This document shows, piece by piece, positions 9,319-18,403 of a stretch of 51,268 nt of DNA. The position numbers and the translations under genes were made by a program. Every line of letters begins with the position of its first letter. The stretch's first letter is position 1. This DNA comes from Candidatus Cryptobacteroides caccocaballi (GTDB lineage: Bacteria > Bacteroidota > Bacteroidia > Bacteroidales > UBA932): NCBI GenBank assembly GCA_018064725.1, contig JAGHUQ010000015.1, forward strand, positions 1 through 51,268, written 5' to 3'. The notes under the pieces are model-generated. The model did not search any database and was not told where the DNA came from. It saw nothing but the letters and a program-made list of their open reading frames with translations.

Positions 9319-11187
9319 TTATTCATAGAGGAGTTCCACACCATCAAGCCAAAGCTTTGACTTGTCACTTCCGGAGAAATAATCTCCGTACATTGATGCG
9401 GCACCCGAAATCACGATATGAGTTGGATATTCGTTCTCGGTATGGTACTCAAGAGGAATAGTGATCTGACGCCACTGAGTTGTCTCGGCAGCAACAATCT
9501 CACCGGAGTTGATCTGCTGACGTCCGTCACCATAGAGAATGACCTCCGCATCAGCGATGGTAGAAGGGTCGGTCCTATAGTCTACGAAAGTAGATGCATC
9601 CGTAGTATTGACAAGAATAGGACAATCCTTGTCGCCGCCATATGTCTTGTAGTTCCATGTTCCGAGAGCGATCTTGATATTCGCACGGTCATAATCATTC
9701 TTGGTAAGATCAGCACCCTCCGGAAGTGAGCCGATGATATTTACCTTATCGGTAGTATACTTGACCCAGAGACGGATTGCGGTAGGACGGCTGGTCCATG
9801 GACGGCCGAAACATACCTTACCGCCAGAAGTACCGACAAGGCCGGCAAAATGTCCGGTGAAGATATTACCTGCTGCAAGCATACCAAGGATAGATCCGGA
9901 CTGTGCACGTACAGATCTCGCACCATCCATATGCTCGGTCTCATCCACGTAGGTGATGACCATACCCATGCTGGCAGATCCCTTTACACCCTCGTTTCCT
10001 TCGCCGTTTCCTGAACCCCAGAACTGAGTCGTGGCACCAGGTACACCGCAAGAAGGATCATACCACTTGTAATAGCTTGCACCTGCGACGAGGCTCACAT
10101 ACTCGAAGCTCGGGTTAGGTACGTTAGGGCTGGCTTCAGTGGTAAAGGTCCTTGGCTCACCCTGATCCTCTCCTGCTATCACAAGCTTGTATGTATATTC
10201 GGTAGAAGCGGTAAGACCCCTGAGGACCGCGCTGTATGAACCTTCGGAATTTCGTACTGCATCAACGCTTGTCCAATTGGAACCATCGCTGGTGTATGCG
10301 AACTTGATTGCGGAAGGATCGCCGAACTCGCTCTCATCGACATCTGCATGGACAGTCGCATGTCCCGCCCAAATCTCGTAGATGCTTGAAGCTGCGAGAC
10401 CGGTAGAGGTTGCTTCGAATACGATGACGTCATCGACAATGTCCGTTCCATAGTCAACAAGAAGAGAAAGTCCGAGGAGTCCGTCCTTGATGGTGTATAC
10501 AAGGTTCATGGTATACAGCTTGCCAGGCTCAAGATTCTCGATCACACCACTCTTGGTGAAGGTGCTGCCGTCTTTCGCAAGGGTGCCGTTGAAGGTCCAT
10601 GAGAATGTAGGCTCGTCCACTCCACTGATGATGAAGTAACCCTCCTTTCCTGACTTTGCAGCATCATAAACGAGCTGTGTCGACGCATCAGATGCATCAA
10701 GTCCGATTGTGAGTGAATATCCTGCGTTGAAGTTCTCAGCGACGGTAGCATCATAATTGAGCTTGGTCACAGCATTGCATACTCCGGCAGCAACCTGCAC
10801 AGACGAATTCTGTCCTGCTGCGATGGTAAACTCCTTTGAGCCTGCGTAGCTCTTCTGATCCCATGAAGCTACTGCAGGAGCAGCCTTGACCGCTTCACCG
10901 GCAAGCACATCCACACGATATGAATCTGCAGGAAGATAGATGGTAGAAGGTGCGTCAGCATAGGTATACTGGCGTACGAGACCGCTGAAATCAGCCATGT
11001 AAATCTTTACCGAAGCGGAGTTGACAAGCTCGTCAGAGCTCATTGCAGCTTTGGTCACAGCAGGAAGCTCTACGCTGAGAGTGAGACTTCCCTCACCCTT
11101 GTCTGAAGCATTTCTGATTTCCTTTGAGCAAGAAGCCGCAAGCACAGTTGCAGCTGTGAGCATGAAAGCGTATGTAAGTCTTTTCAT
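9319..11187 (-). CDS. Lipoprotein with N-terminal DUF4493-like region, Ig/FN3-like linker and C-terminal PCMD-like domain
   Basis: 622 aa; lipobox VLAASC; GSLTLSVELPAVTKA...; C-terminus VAGASYYKWYDP...GNIFTGHFAGLVGTSGGKVCFGRPWTSRP. Confidence 0.75.
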   Translation of the reverse strand: MKRLTYAFMLTAATVLAASCSKEIRNASDKGEGSLTLSVELPAVTKAAMSSDELVNSASVKIYMADFSGLVRQYTYADAPSTIYLPADSYRVDVLAGEAVKAAPAVASWDQKSYAGSKEFTIAAGQNSSVQVAAGVCNAVTKLNYDATVAENFNAGYSLTIGLDASDASTQLVYDAAKSGKEGYFIISGVDEPTFSWTFNGTLAKDGSTFTKSGVIENLEPGKLYTMNLVYTIKDGLLGLSLLVDYGTDIVDDVIVFEATSTGLAASSIYEIWAGHATVHADVDESEFGDPSAIKFAYTSDGSNWTSVDAVRNSEGSYSAVLRGLTASTEYTYKLVIAGEDQGEPRTFTTEASPNVPNPSFEYVSLVAGASYYKWYDPSCGVPGATTQFWGSGNGEGNEGVKGSASMGMVITYVDETEHMDGARSVRAQSGSILGMLAAGNIFTGHFAGLVGTSGGKVCFGRPWTSRPTAIRLWVKYTTDKVNIIGSLPEGADLTKNDYDRANIKIALGTWNYKTYGGDKDCPILVNTTDASTFVDYRTDPSTIADAEVILYGDGRQQINSGEIVAAETTQWRQITIPLEYHTENEYPTHIVISGAASMYGDYFSGSDKSKLWLDGVELLYE

Positions 11188-11208
11188 TTTTCTATTCCTC
11201 CTATACGC

Positions 11209-12465
11209 TTATTCAACAACCATGACTACAGGAATAGAGTTCCTGCAACCCTGCTGGTCAGTGATGTTCATGCAGAAATTATGTACACCAGGATAGATAG
11301 TGATTGCTTCCTGGGCAGCGCTGAGCTCAAATGAAAGTTCAGTCTGATTAAGGAGTTCAGCACCATGAGGGAATGGAACAACCTGGAAGATGATTGCATT
11401 GTCCTCTGATGGATTGATGAGGTCAAGATGCTCAGCTGCAGCTGCCTGAACCGCAGAGACGAAAGCCTCATTGGTAGAGGTGATGTCAACGCTGAACTTC
11501 TTCACGCCGTTAGGTACGACTGCCTTGAGGACAAGCTTGATCTTCCTCTCGGACATCTGAGGCATGACAAGGTTGTTGAGATCGGTGAATTCGGCGTCGC
11601 AACCATTCTCGTAATCGAAGAGAAGCCTGATATCACCATCACCCTTAGGAGCATTAGGATCACCACCTATGATGTCCTGAAGTCCTGCAAGGCTGTTGTT
11701 GAGTTCCTCGTCATCTACCATATCATTGATTACGACATCGAAGGTAGCGTTACCTTCCTCATCTACCTTCTTTATGAACTTGACCTGACGCCACTGCTTT
11801 GCAGCGATACCGGTGAATGTCTTTGTCATCTTCTGACTGCGTCCCTCGATATTGCCCTTGAAAGTGACTTCCATGGTGGTGTTGGCTCCGTTATTGACGG
11901 CAAAATATCCTGCACCCTGCTCATATGAGACAGATCCGCCGCTGTAAGTCATGGCATAGCTGAGAGGATATCCTGAAGACACCTCGACAGTTGCAACGCC
12001 ATCACCCGTTACCATTGCAAGGAAATCATCACTGTAGCTGACAGTAACCTTGCACTGGAGAAGTGAACAGGTAAGGCTGCCAAGATTTGTGGTCTCACCT
12101 GCCTGGATAGTGAATGAGGTTGAAGCGCCGTAAATAGGCTGTTCAAATTCCGCAACAGGGACATTCTCCTCTGCAGAACGAGCTTCAAGAGTATACTTGC
12201 CAGCAGGGAGAGTAAGTGTATTGTCAGCTCCCTTTACTGCTGCATATGTCGTCTGCTTGACGACATCACCATTCTCGTCAAGAACGAAGATTGTGTAGTT
12301 ACCGCTTGCTGGTGAAACGGCCTTTGTCTCGACATAATCGTCACACTCTACGGTAAACGAATCGAAGGAAAGGGTTCCCTGTCCCTTAACCGGCTTGGCC
12401 TTGTCGCATGAAACAATAGAAAGCGCCACAAGAGCCATTGATACTATGCTGATAATCTTTTTCAT
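11209..12465 (-). CDS. DUF4493-like lipoprotein
   Basis: 418 aa; lipobox LSIVSC; GTLSFDSFTVECDDYVETKAVSPASGNYTIFVLDENGDVV...LPAGKYTLEARS pattern typical of DUF4493. Confidence 0.7.
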   Translation of the reverse strand: MKKIISIVSMALVALSIVSCDKAKPVKGQGTLSFDSFTVECDDYVETKAVSPASGNYTIFVLDENGDVVKQTTYAAVKGADNTLTLPAGKYTLEARSAEENVPVAEFEQPIYGASTSFTIQAGETTNLGSLTCSLLQCKVTVSYSDDFLAMVTGDGVATVEVSSGYPLSYAMTYSGGSVSYEQGAGYFAVNNGANTTMEVTFKGNIEGRSQKMTKTFTGIAAKQWRQVKFIKKVDEEGNATFDVVINDMVDDEELNNSLAGLQDIIGGDPNAPKGDGDIRLLFDYENGCDAEFTDLNNLVMPQMSERKIKLVLKAVVPNGVKKFSVDITSTNEAFVSAVQAAAAEHLDLINPSEDNAIIFQVVPFPHGAELLNQTELSFELSAAQEAITIYPGVHNFCMNITDQQGCRNSIPVVMVVE

Positions 12466-12482
12466 CTATTTTCCTCCTACCT

Positions 12483-13211
12483 CTAGTCATTAAGTTCGAT
12501 GTCACCGAGAGATACGGTCTCAACAGTGTCGTTGAAAGAGATGGTTACTGTTACGCCTGCGACATTATCCACATCGAAGCTGACGGTGTAGCAGGTCTTA
12601 GGCTCGAGATTGATATACTCTCTCGAGAATGACTGCTGCTTACCGCCCTGGGTTAAGAGATCTCCGGCGATGGTGAACTTGAATGCATCCACGAAAGCGG
12701 CACGAGTCTCACCCTTAGGGAAATCGATCTTAGTGCCGTTGCCGGTTGTCACCGTGAAAGAATAATCAGTAAAGAAATTCTTGAACGCGTCGGAGCAAGT
12801 AACCTTTACGATACTGTTTCCGAGCTGAACAGGAATACTTACCTGTGCGGTGTTGCCACCTACAACTGCAAACGATGAACTTCCTGAGAAGTAAGGCTTG
12901 TCGAATCCCTCGATGCCTTCCTCACCGTAGCTGGCAATTACGGTATAATTGCCTACGTTGAGTGCGGTCGAAGCATCCCAGCCGGAAATAGGGCCGCTCC
13001 ATACTGATGCATTGTCTGCATCCTTGATGGAGATGTTGAAAGAGGCTGTAGCGGGAAGAGTAGTATAGTCCGAAACCTTTCCTTTAGTGATTTCGGCCAC
13101 TTCCTCGTTACTTGTGACTGCAAATCTCACAGAGCCTACTTTGCCGTTCTCCTTGGAGCAAGCTGCTGCGAGAAGAACAGTGGCAATGACTGCAATTCTG
13201 TTAAATTTCAT
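12483..13211 (-). CDS. DUF4493-like lipoprotein, short
   Basis: 242 aa; lipobox LAAAC; VGSVRFAVTSNEEVAEITKGKVSDYTTLPATASFNISIKDADN...NVGNYTVIASYGEEGIEGFDKPYFSG. Confidence 0.7.
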   Translation of the reverse strand: MKFNRIAVIATVLLAAACSKENGKVGSVRFAVTSNEEVAEITKGKVSDYTTLPATASFNISIKDADNASVWSGPISGWDASTALNVGNYTVIASYGEEGIEGFDKPYFSGSSSFAVVGGNTAQVSIPVQLGNSIVKVTCSDAFKNFFTDYSFTVTTGNGTKIDFPKGETRAAFVDAFKFTIAGDLLTQGGKQQSFSREYINLEPKTCYTVSFDVDNVAGVTVTISFNDTVETVSLGDIELND

Positions 13212-13257
13212 GAGTCTGTCGGTTAAAAAATCTGATTCTACTTATTGATAACTATTA

Positions 13258-15111
13258 TTATTGTGCTATGCTTGCCTGGATATTGTCCAGGTATAGGTAA
13301 TATACGCTGTTCGCCGCAATGTGCGATGTATTTCGTGCCGTACAAGCGAAGAATACGAACCTGGTATTCCGGTTCACACCATCAATGACATGAGAGATAT
13401 GGGACATTTTGGAAATATCCTCAGATCTTCTCTGAGGTGAAAAATATCTTACGTTCACATTGCTCTGGATATCATTGTAATTATATCCATCCATCGCTGA
13501 CCCCATTGGTTTCTCATGGGTTCCGAGAATATAGAACGCCATGTCGCTTTGAGAGTCATCATAGCTCATACCTGCAGGGACATAGAAAGCATTGTCATAC
13601 TCAAGCTTGACCGACACCGAGACACCTGGCTTCAGATATGACATCGCCGGAGTATCAAGTCGTCCGCAATATCGTCCCACGACCCATGCGCCAGACTGGT
13701 AACGGCAGTTTATGCGGATAGCGTCACCGCCGATGATCTTGTACCTCGAAGCATTCCAGCCAGCGACAGGCATGAATTCGTCAAGGAGATAACCGCCCAG
13801 ATTCGTATCACTGCTGGTACCTGCAGAGTAGCTGTCGTTATGCTCAGAATCAAGAGCATTGTTAAAATTCTCATATATGAGGTAAGGCACCTCACCGAGT
13901 TCAAGCCTGGCGACATTATCGTCAATGACGATATCAGAAGATCTGAGGTTTTTCTCTACGATGGCGTGATCTGTCTCAAATACAAGCTTAGCCGAGCCAC
14001 TTGTCACTGCGTTGCAGATGGCATGATATCCAGACTCTCCCGCCTCTCCGAGGAATTCCTCAAAGATCTTGATATTGCTGTACTTTCCCTCGTCATTCTG
14101 ATAAGAATAGACCTCAGAGCCGCCGTTCACTATGGAAATCTTGCGTACAGTCTCTCCGATGTTATTGAGCCCCATGGCCATGACGACCCTGAAGTACTTT
14201 TCCTTGGAAACAGGAATAAGGCGGACCGGAGTAGAATGACCCGGAAGAAAATCCCTGTCCGAGAGCGATATAGGGTTCATTCCAAACTTATACGACTTGG
14301 AATACGCTGTCAGCTGCATATAATCATCCGCGCCGTAGCTGCTGCCATCGGTAAACATGGACATACATGCATAATCCCTCGCGGCATCAGCAGAAGACGC
14401 AATAGGCTTGGACAATTCTATCATCACCGAATTCGAGCCATCAACCAGACTCGCAGGAGCGTCCGGATCAGCGAGATCGGCATTCACCGTACCGACGATC
14501 TGCCTAGGCATGGTCACGAAGATATCGCGGATAAGCTCCCCCTCGAGATCCACATTCGCAGGAACATAGAAACGAAGGTGATGAAGTATATGATTCATCC
14601 TGAGTCTCAGGCTCGAATGATCATCCGGATCCGGTATCTTAGTCAAAGGACCATGCATTACCGGATCTGCTATCATGATATCAGAACCGCCGGAAACCCT
14701 TCCATCCTGTTCTGAAGGAAGGTCGAAGCTGGCAATCGTCCCCTGCACATTCTTCGGTACCGGGTATGAGGCCATGTAAAGATACCTGTCCTCCGGCATG
14801 GGGGCATCAAGAGTCGCGGTGAATACGCCGGTAGCGTCACCAGCACCATAGATACCGAATACCGTTCTTGAAAGTGTATAATCGTCAGATGAATTTCTGG
14901 CCCATACGGCCATTTTATCGCCACTCTCCCAAGCCGCAGAAAGGCCGTTATCCCCGATGACGGTACGAGTGACTTCTCCGCCGGCACGAAAGCCCACGGT
15001 AAGCTGGTCAGTTTCAGGCGAATGGGACTGCTCCTGCTGGCATGAAGCCATAAGCGTCATACCGGCGCAAAGACCAATCAAATTCGCAATCTTAGTAAAA
15101 ATGCGTCTCAC
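13258..15111 (-). CDS. Fimbrillin-like lipoprotein with C-terminal beta-sandwich-like domain
   Basis: 617 aa; lipobox TLMASC; N-terminal LTVGFRAGGEVTRTVIGDNGLSAAWESGDKMAVWA typical of fimbrillin (Mfa-like) proteins; C-terminal region from YLIYENFNNALDSEHN. Confidence 0.65.
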   Translation of the reverse strand: MRRIFTKIANLIGLCAGMTLMASCQQEQSHSPETDQLTVGFRAGGEVTRTVIGDNGLSAAWESGDKMAVWARNSSDDYTLSRTVFGIYGAGDATGVFTATLDAPMPEDRYLYMASYPVPKNVQGTIASFDLPSEQDGRVSGGSDIMIADPVMHGPLTKIPDPDDHSSLRLRMNHILHHLRFYVPANVDLEGELIRDIFVTMPRQIVGTVNADLADPDAPASLVDGSNSVMIELSKPIASSADAARDYACMSMFTDGSSYGADDYMQLTAYSKSYKFGMNPISLSDRDFLPGHSTPVRLIPVSKEKYFRVVMAMGLNNIGETVRKISIVNGGSEVYSYQNDEGKYSNIKIFEEFLGEAGESGYHAICNAVTSGSAKLVFETDHAIVEKNLRSSDIVIDDNVARLELGEVPYLIYENFNNALDSEHNDSYSAGTSSDTNLGGYLLDEFMPVAGWNASRYKIIGGDAIRINCRYQSGAWVVGRYCGRLDTPAMSYLKPGVSVSVKLEYDNAFYVPAGMSYDDSQSDMAFYILGTHEKPMGSAMDGYNYNDIQSNVNVRYFSPQRRSEDISKMSHISHVIDGVNRNTRFVFFACTARNTSHIAANSVYYLYLDNIQASIAQ

Positions 15112-15143
15112 GAAAACCTGGTTAAGAATCCTCTAAAAACATA

Positions 15144-15175
15144 CAAATTTAGCAATAATAAATCTTATATCCAAA
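15144..15175 (-). promoter_or_regulatory. Promoter of the seven-gene surface-lipoprotein operon (TTTG-N20-TAAATTTG)
   Basis: Minus strand TTTG (15175-15172), 20-nt spacer, TAAATTTG (15151-15144), about 33 nt upstream of the 15111 start codon. Confidence 0.7.
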
Positions 15176-15200
15176 AATCGGCCTTTTGGGGGATTTTCCG

Positions 15201-15208
15201 TATATTTG
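15201..15208 (+). promoter_or_regulatory. Candidate -7 element (TATATTTG) of parE
   Basis: TATATTTG 24 nt upstream of the parE ATG; no TTTG at the expected -33 spacing, so only half of the promoter is supported. Confidence 0.45.
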
Positions 15209-15231
15209 CATGAATTTCCCCAGAATTTGCT

Positions 15232-17163
15232 ATGGCAACAGATAACAATCAGACACAGGCTGTAAATTACGGTGACGAGAACATCATCACCCTGGAAGGC
15301 GTCGAGCATATCAGGCGCAGGCCAGGAATGTACATTGGACGACTTGGCAACGGAGACAAGCCAGACGACGGTATCTATGTGCTCCTCAAGGAGATCATAG
15401 ACAACTCCATCGACGAGTTCACCATGGGCTTCGGAAAGGTCATCCAGGTCAACGTGGACGAAACATCCGTGAGCGTCAGGGACAATGGACGAGGAATTCC
15501 TCTCGATTCCGTAGTAAAGGCAGTGAGCGTGCTCAACACGGGCGGAAAATATGACGACAAGGCATTCAAGAAGTCGGTCGGACTCAACGGCGTAGGTTCC
15601 AAGGCCGTAAACGCACTTTCCGAGCACTTCTTCGTGGAGTCATACCGCGACGGCATGGGCTCATTCGCAGAGTTCCAGAGAGGAAAGCTGATTGATTCGG
15701 GGAAGAGAGAGACCAAGGAGAAGAATGGAACTCTCGTCAAGTTTACCCCTGACCCTAATCTCTTCATCGGATACAAGTACAGGATGGAGTATATCGAGAC
15801 CATGATAAAGAATTACTCTTATCTCAAGAAGGGTCTCTCACTAAACTTCAACGGAACTGTATTCAAATCAGAGAATGGACTTCTTGACCTCGTGAACGAC
15901 GCGCTCAGCGAAACTCCGCTCTACGAGCCAATCCACATCGTCGGCGAGGACATAGAGATCGTGATGACCCACGGAAACAGCTACGGAGAGAACATCGTAT
16001 CATTCGTCAACGGTCAGAACACCCGTGACGGAGGAACGCACCTCGCAGCTTTCAGAGAGGCCGTCGCAAAGACACTGAAGGAATTCTACAAGACAGCCTC
16101 AAAGAAGGATTTCGCACCAGAAGACATCAGACAGGGAATAATAGGAGCCGTCAGCATACAGATCCAGGAACCGACCTTCGAGGCTCAGACAAAGACGAAG
16201 CTCGGCTCGACATACATGTGGGAAAAGGAGATCGAGAACCCTGACGGAACGAGGACATACGACAAGGGTCCTACCATCAGGAGCTTCGTGAACGACTTCA
16301 TGTCAAAGAATCTCGAGAACTATCTCCATATACATAAGGAGATCATCCCTGTCCTCCAGGAGAAGATTCAATCTTCCGAGACAGAAAGAAAAGAGATAGC
16401 CGGAATTCAGAAGAAGACCCGCGAAAGGAACAAGAAGGCGAACGTATACAACAAGAAGCTGCGCGATTGCAAGTACCACTTCAACGAGAAGATGCCGAAA
16501 GGCAAAGAGGAGGAAGCAGCAAAGACCAGCATATTCATCACTGAGGGAGACTCGGCGAGCGGTACCATCACAATGGCACGCAACGCGGACGTACAGGCAG
16601 TGTTCAGCCTCAGGGGTAAACCTATAAACTGTTTCAAGGAGAGCCACAAGAAAGTGGCCGAGAACGAGGAACTCAGCCTGCTCATCTCGGCTCTCGGAGT
16701 GGAAGACGACCTTGAGAATCTCCGTTACAACAACATCGTCGTAGCGACCGATGCCGATGACGACGGAATGCACATCAGGATGCTCGTAGTGACATTCTTC
16801 CTCAAATACTACCCGGATCTTATCAGACGCGGGCATGTACATATACTTCAGACTCCACTGTTCCGCGTCAAGAACAAGAAAGAGATGAAGTATTGTTACT
16901 CCATGGAGGAGAAGGAAGAAGCCATCAAGAAGCTCAAGACCGCAGTCGAGATCACACGATTCAAGGGTCTTGGAGAGATTTCATCTGACGAGTTTGCCGA
17001 GTTCATCGGCGAAGACATCCGTCTCGACGAAGTGAAGCTCAGCGACGAGGAGTCCATAATAGACCTTCTCGAGTTCTACATGGGTGACAACACCATCGAC
17101 AGGCAGAAGTTCATCAAGGCCAACCTCAAGTCCGAGGAAGAACTTGACGGTGTTGATTTCTAG
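15232..17163 (+). CDS. parE: DNA topoisomerase IV subunit B (type IIA topoisomerase ATPase subunit)
   Basis: 643 aa; EGVEHIRRRPGMYIG, DNGRGIPLD, GLNGVGSKAVNALS, TEGDSASG, and DADDDGMHI Toprim motif. Confidence 0.9.
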   Translation: MATDNNQTQAVNYGDENIITLEGVEHIRRRPGMYIGRLGNGDKPDDGIYVLLKEIIDNSIDEFTMGFGKVIQVNVDETSVSVRDNGRGIPLDSVVKAVSVLNTGGKYDDKAFKKSVGLNGVGSKAVNALSEHFFVESYRDGMGSFAEFQRGKLIDSGKRETKEKNGTLVKFTPDPNLFIGYKYRMEYIETMIKNYSYLKKGLSLNFNGTVFKSENGLLDLVNDALSETPLYEPIHIVGEDIEIVMTHGNSYGENIVSFVNGQNTRDGGTHLAAFREAVAKTLKEFYKTASKKDFAPEDIRQGIIGAVSIQIQEPTFEAQTKTKLGSTYMWEKEIENPDGTRTYDKGPTIRSFVNDFMSKNLENYLHIHKEIIPVLQEKIQSSETERKEIAGIQKKTRERNKKANVYNKKLRDCKYHFNEKMPKGKEEEAAKTSIFITEGDSASGTITMARNADVQAVFSLRGKPINCFKESHKKVAENEELSLLISALGVEDDLENLRYNNIVVATDADDDGMHIRMLVVTFFLKYYPDLIRRGHVHILQTPLFRVKNKKEMKYCYSMEEKEEAIKKLKTAVEITRFKGLGEISSDEFAEFIGEDIRLDEVKLSDEESIIDLLEFYMGDNTIDRQKFIKANLKSEEELDGVDF

Positions 17164-17208
17164 CAGAAGCACGAACTGAGCATGAAGCCCTGCGGGGCAT
17201 ACAAACAA

Positions 17209-17236
17209 AAATGCCGGCCATTTCTGGTCGGCATTT
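17209..17236. terminator. Bidirectional terminator between parE and rplI
   Basis: 12-bp stem AAATGCCGGCCA-TTTC-TGGTCGGCATTT (one G-T pair), A/T-rich flanks, convergent genes. Confidence 0.85.
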
Positions 17237-17255
17237 ATATTTGTTGCAAGTAGTA

Positions 17256-17696
17256 TTACTCAGCGACTACGGTTACCTTAACGGTACCCTTAACACCCTT
17301 GTAGCACTTAACGGTTGCATCGTACTCACCAAGCTCCTTGACAGAATCGATGGTGATGTCCTTCTTGTCAACCTGTACGCCTGCCTCTGCAAGAGCAGCT
17401 GCAACGTCAGCGGTAGTGACTGAACCGTAGATCTTGCCGGACTCGCTTACCTTTACCGCAACGGTAACAGGAGTTGCTGCGAGCTTTGCTGCAAGTGCCT
17501 CTGCATCTGCTACGAGCTTAGCCTCCTTGTGAGTCCTCTGACGGAGGTTCTCAGCGAGGACCTTCTTTGCAGAAGGAGTAGCGAGAATTGCATAACCCTG
17601 AGGAATAAGATAGTTGACAGCATATCCTGTCTTCACATTGACGATCTCGTCAGTGTAGCCGAGGTTGGCTACGTCTTTCTTAAGAATGATTTCCAT
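17256..17696 (-). CDS. rplI: 50S ribosomal protein L9
   Basis: 146 aa; MEIILKKDVANLGYTDEIVNVKTGYAVNYLIPQGYAILATPSAKK. Confidence 0.97.
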   Translation of the reverse strand: MEIILKKDVANLGYTDEIVNVKTGYAVNYLIPQGYAILATPSAKKVLAENLRQRTHKEAKLVADAEALAAKLAATPVTVAVKVSESGKIYGSVTTADVAAALAEAGVQVDKKDITIDSVKELGEYDATVKCYKGVKGTVKVTVVAE

Positions 17697-17711
17697 ATTG
17701 CTGTCTACTTA

Positions 17712-17978
17712 TTATTTCAAAAGGTCGGTTACATATGGGAGGAGTGCGAGATGACGAGCGCGCTTAACAGCCTGAGCGACCTTCCTCTGGAACTTGAGGG
17801 AAGTACCGGTGATGCGACGAGGGAGAATCTTACCCTGCTCGTTGAGGAACCTCTTGAGGAACTCAGCATCCTTGTAATCTACATACTTGATACCTGCCTT
17901 CTTGAAACGGCAGTATTTCTTCTTGCGAACCTCTACTGTAGGAGGGTTCAAATAACGGATTTCATTGTTCTGTGCCAT
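17712..17978 (-). CDS. rpsR: 30S ribosomal protein S18
   Basis: 88 aa; [63 protein letters not shown]. Confidence 0.97.
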   Translation of the reverse strand: MAQNNEIRYLNPPTVEVRKKKYCRFKKAGIKYVDYKDAEFLKRFLNEQGKILPRRITGTSLKFQRKVAQAVKRARHLALLPYVTDLLK

Positions 17979-17996
17979 AATTCTTGTCCTCCTTAA

Positions 17997-18332
17997 TTAT
18001 TTCTGCTTGTTTGCTCTTCTCTTCTCAGCGTATGCTACAGCGTGCTTGTCCATAGCGAAAGTGAGGAAACGCATGATGCGCTCGCCACGACGATACTGAG
18101 TCTCGAGTCTTGCTACGAGCTGAGTGTCAGCCTTGAACTCAATGAGATAGTAGAATCCTGTGGTCTTCTTCTGAATAGGATAAGCAAGCTGCTTAAGACC
18201 CCAGTCCTCTTCGTACACAATCTCTGCACCTCTTTCCTTGAGGTAATTTGTGTACTTGGCAACCGCTTCCTTCATCTGAGCTTCAGACAAAACGGGAGTT
18301 GCAATGAAAACGGTTTCGTACTGTTTGATCAT
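17997..18332 (-). CDS. rpsF: 30S ribosomal protein S6
   Basis: 111 aa; [66 protein letters not shown]. Confidence 0.97.
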   Translation of the reverse strand: MIKQYETVFIATPVLSEAQMKEAVAKYTNYLKERGAEIVYEEDWGLKQLAYPIQKKTTGFYYLIEFKADTQLVARLETQYRRGERIMRFLTFAMDKHAVAYAEKRRANKQK

Positions 18333-18364
18333 TTTGTTTGTAATTTATTGTTTTATAAAAATTT

Positions 18365-18403
18365 ACGGTCCATCCCGTGACAAAACGCCACAAAATGGAC
18401 CGC
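18365..18403 (-). terminator. Hairpin between pepD and rpsF (candidate pepD terminator or rpsF leader element)
   Basis: Minus strand GCGGTCCAT-N21-ATGGACCGT, followed by AAATTTTTATAAAAC. Confidence 0.5.

Noticed and set aside
13840-14715. 291-aa plus-strand ORF antisense to the fimbrillin-like gene
   Set aside because: Arg/His/Ile-rich shadow ORF with no recognisable domain; the minus-strand frame has signal peptide, lipobox and family-like sequence.
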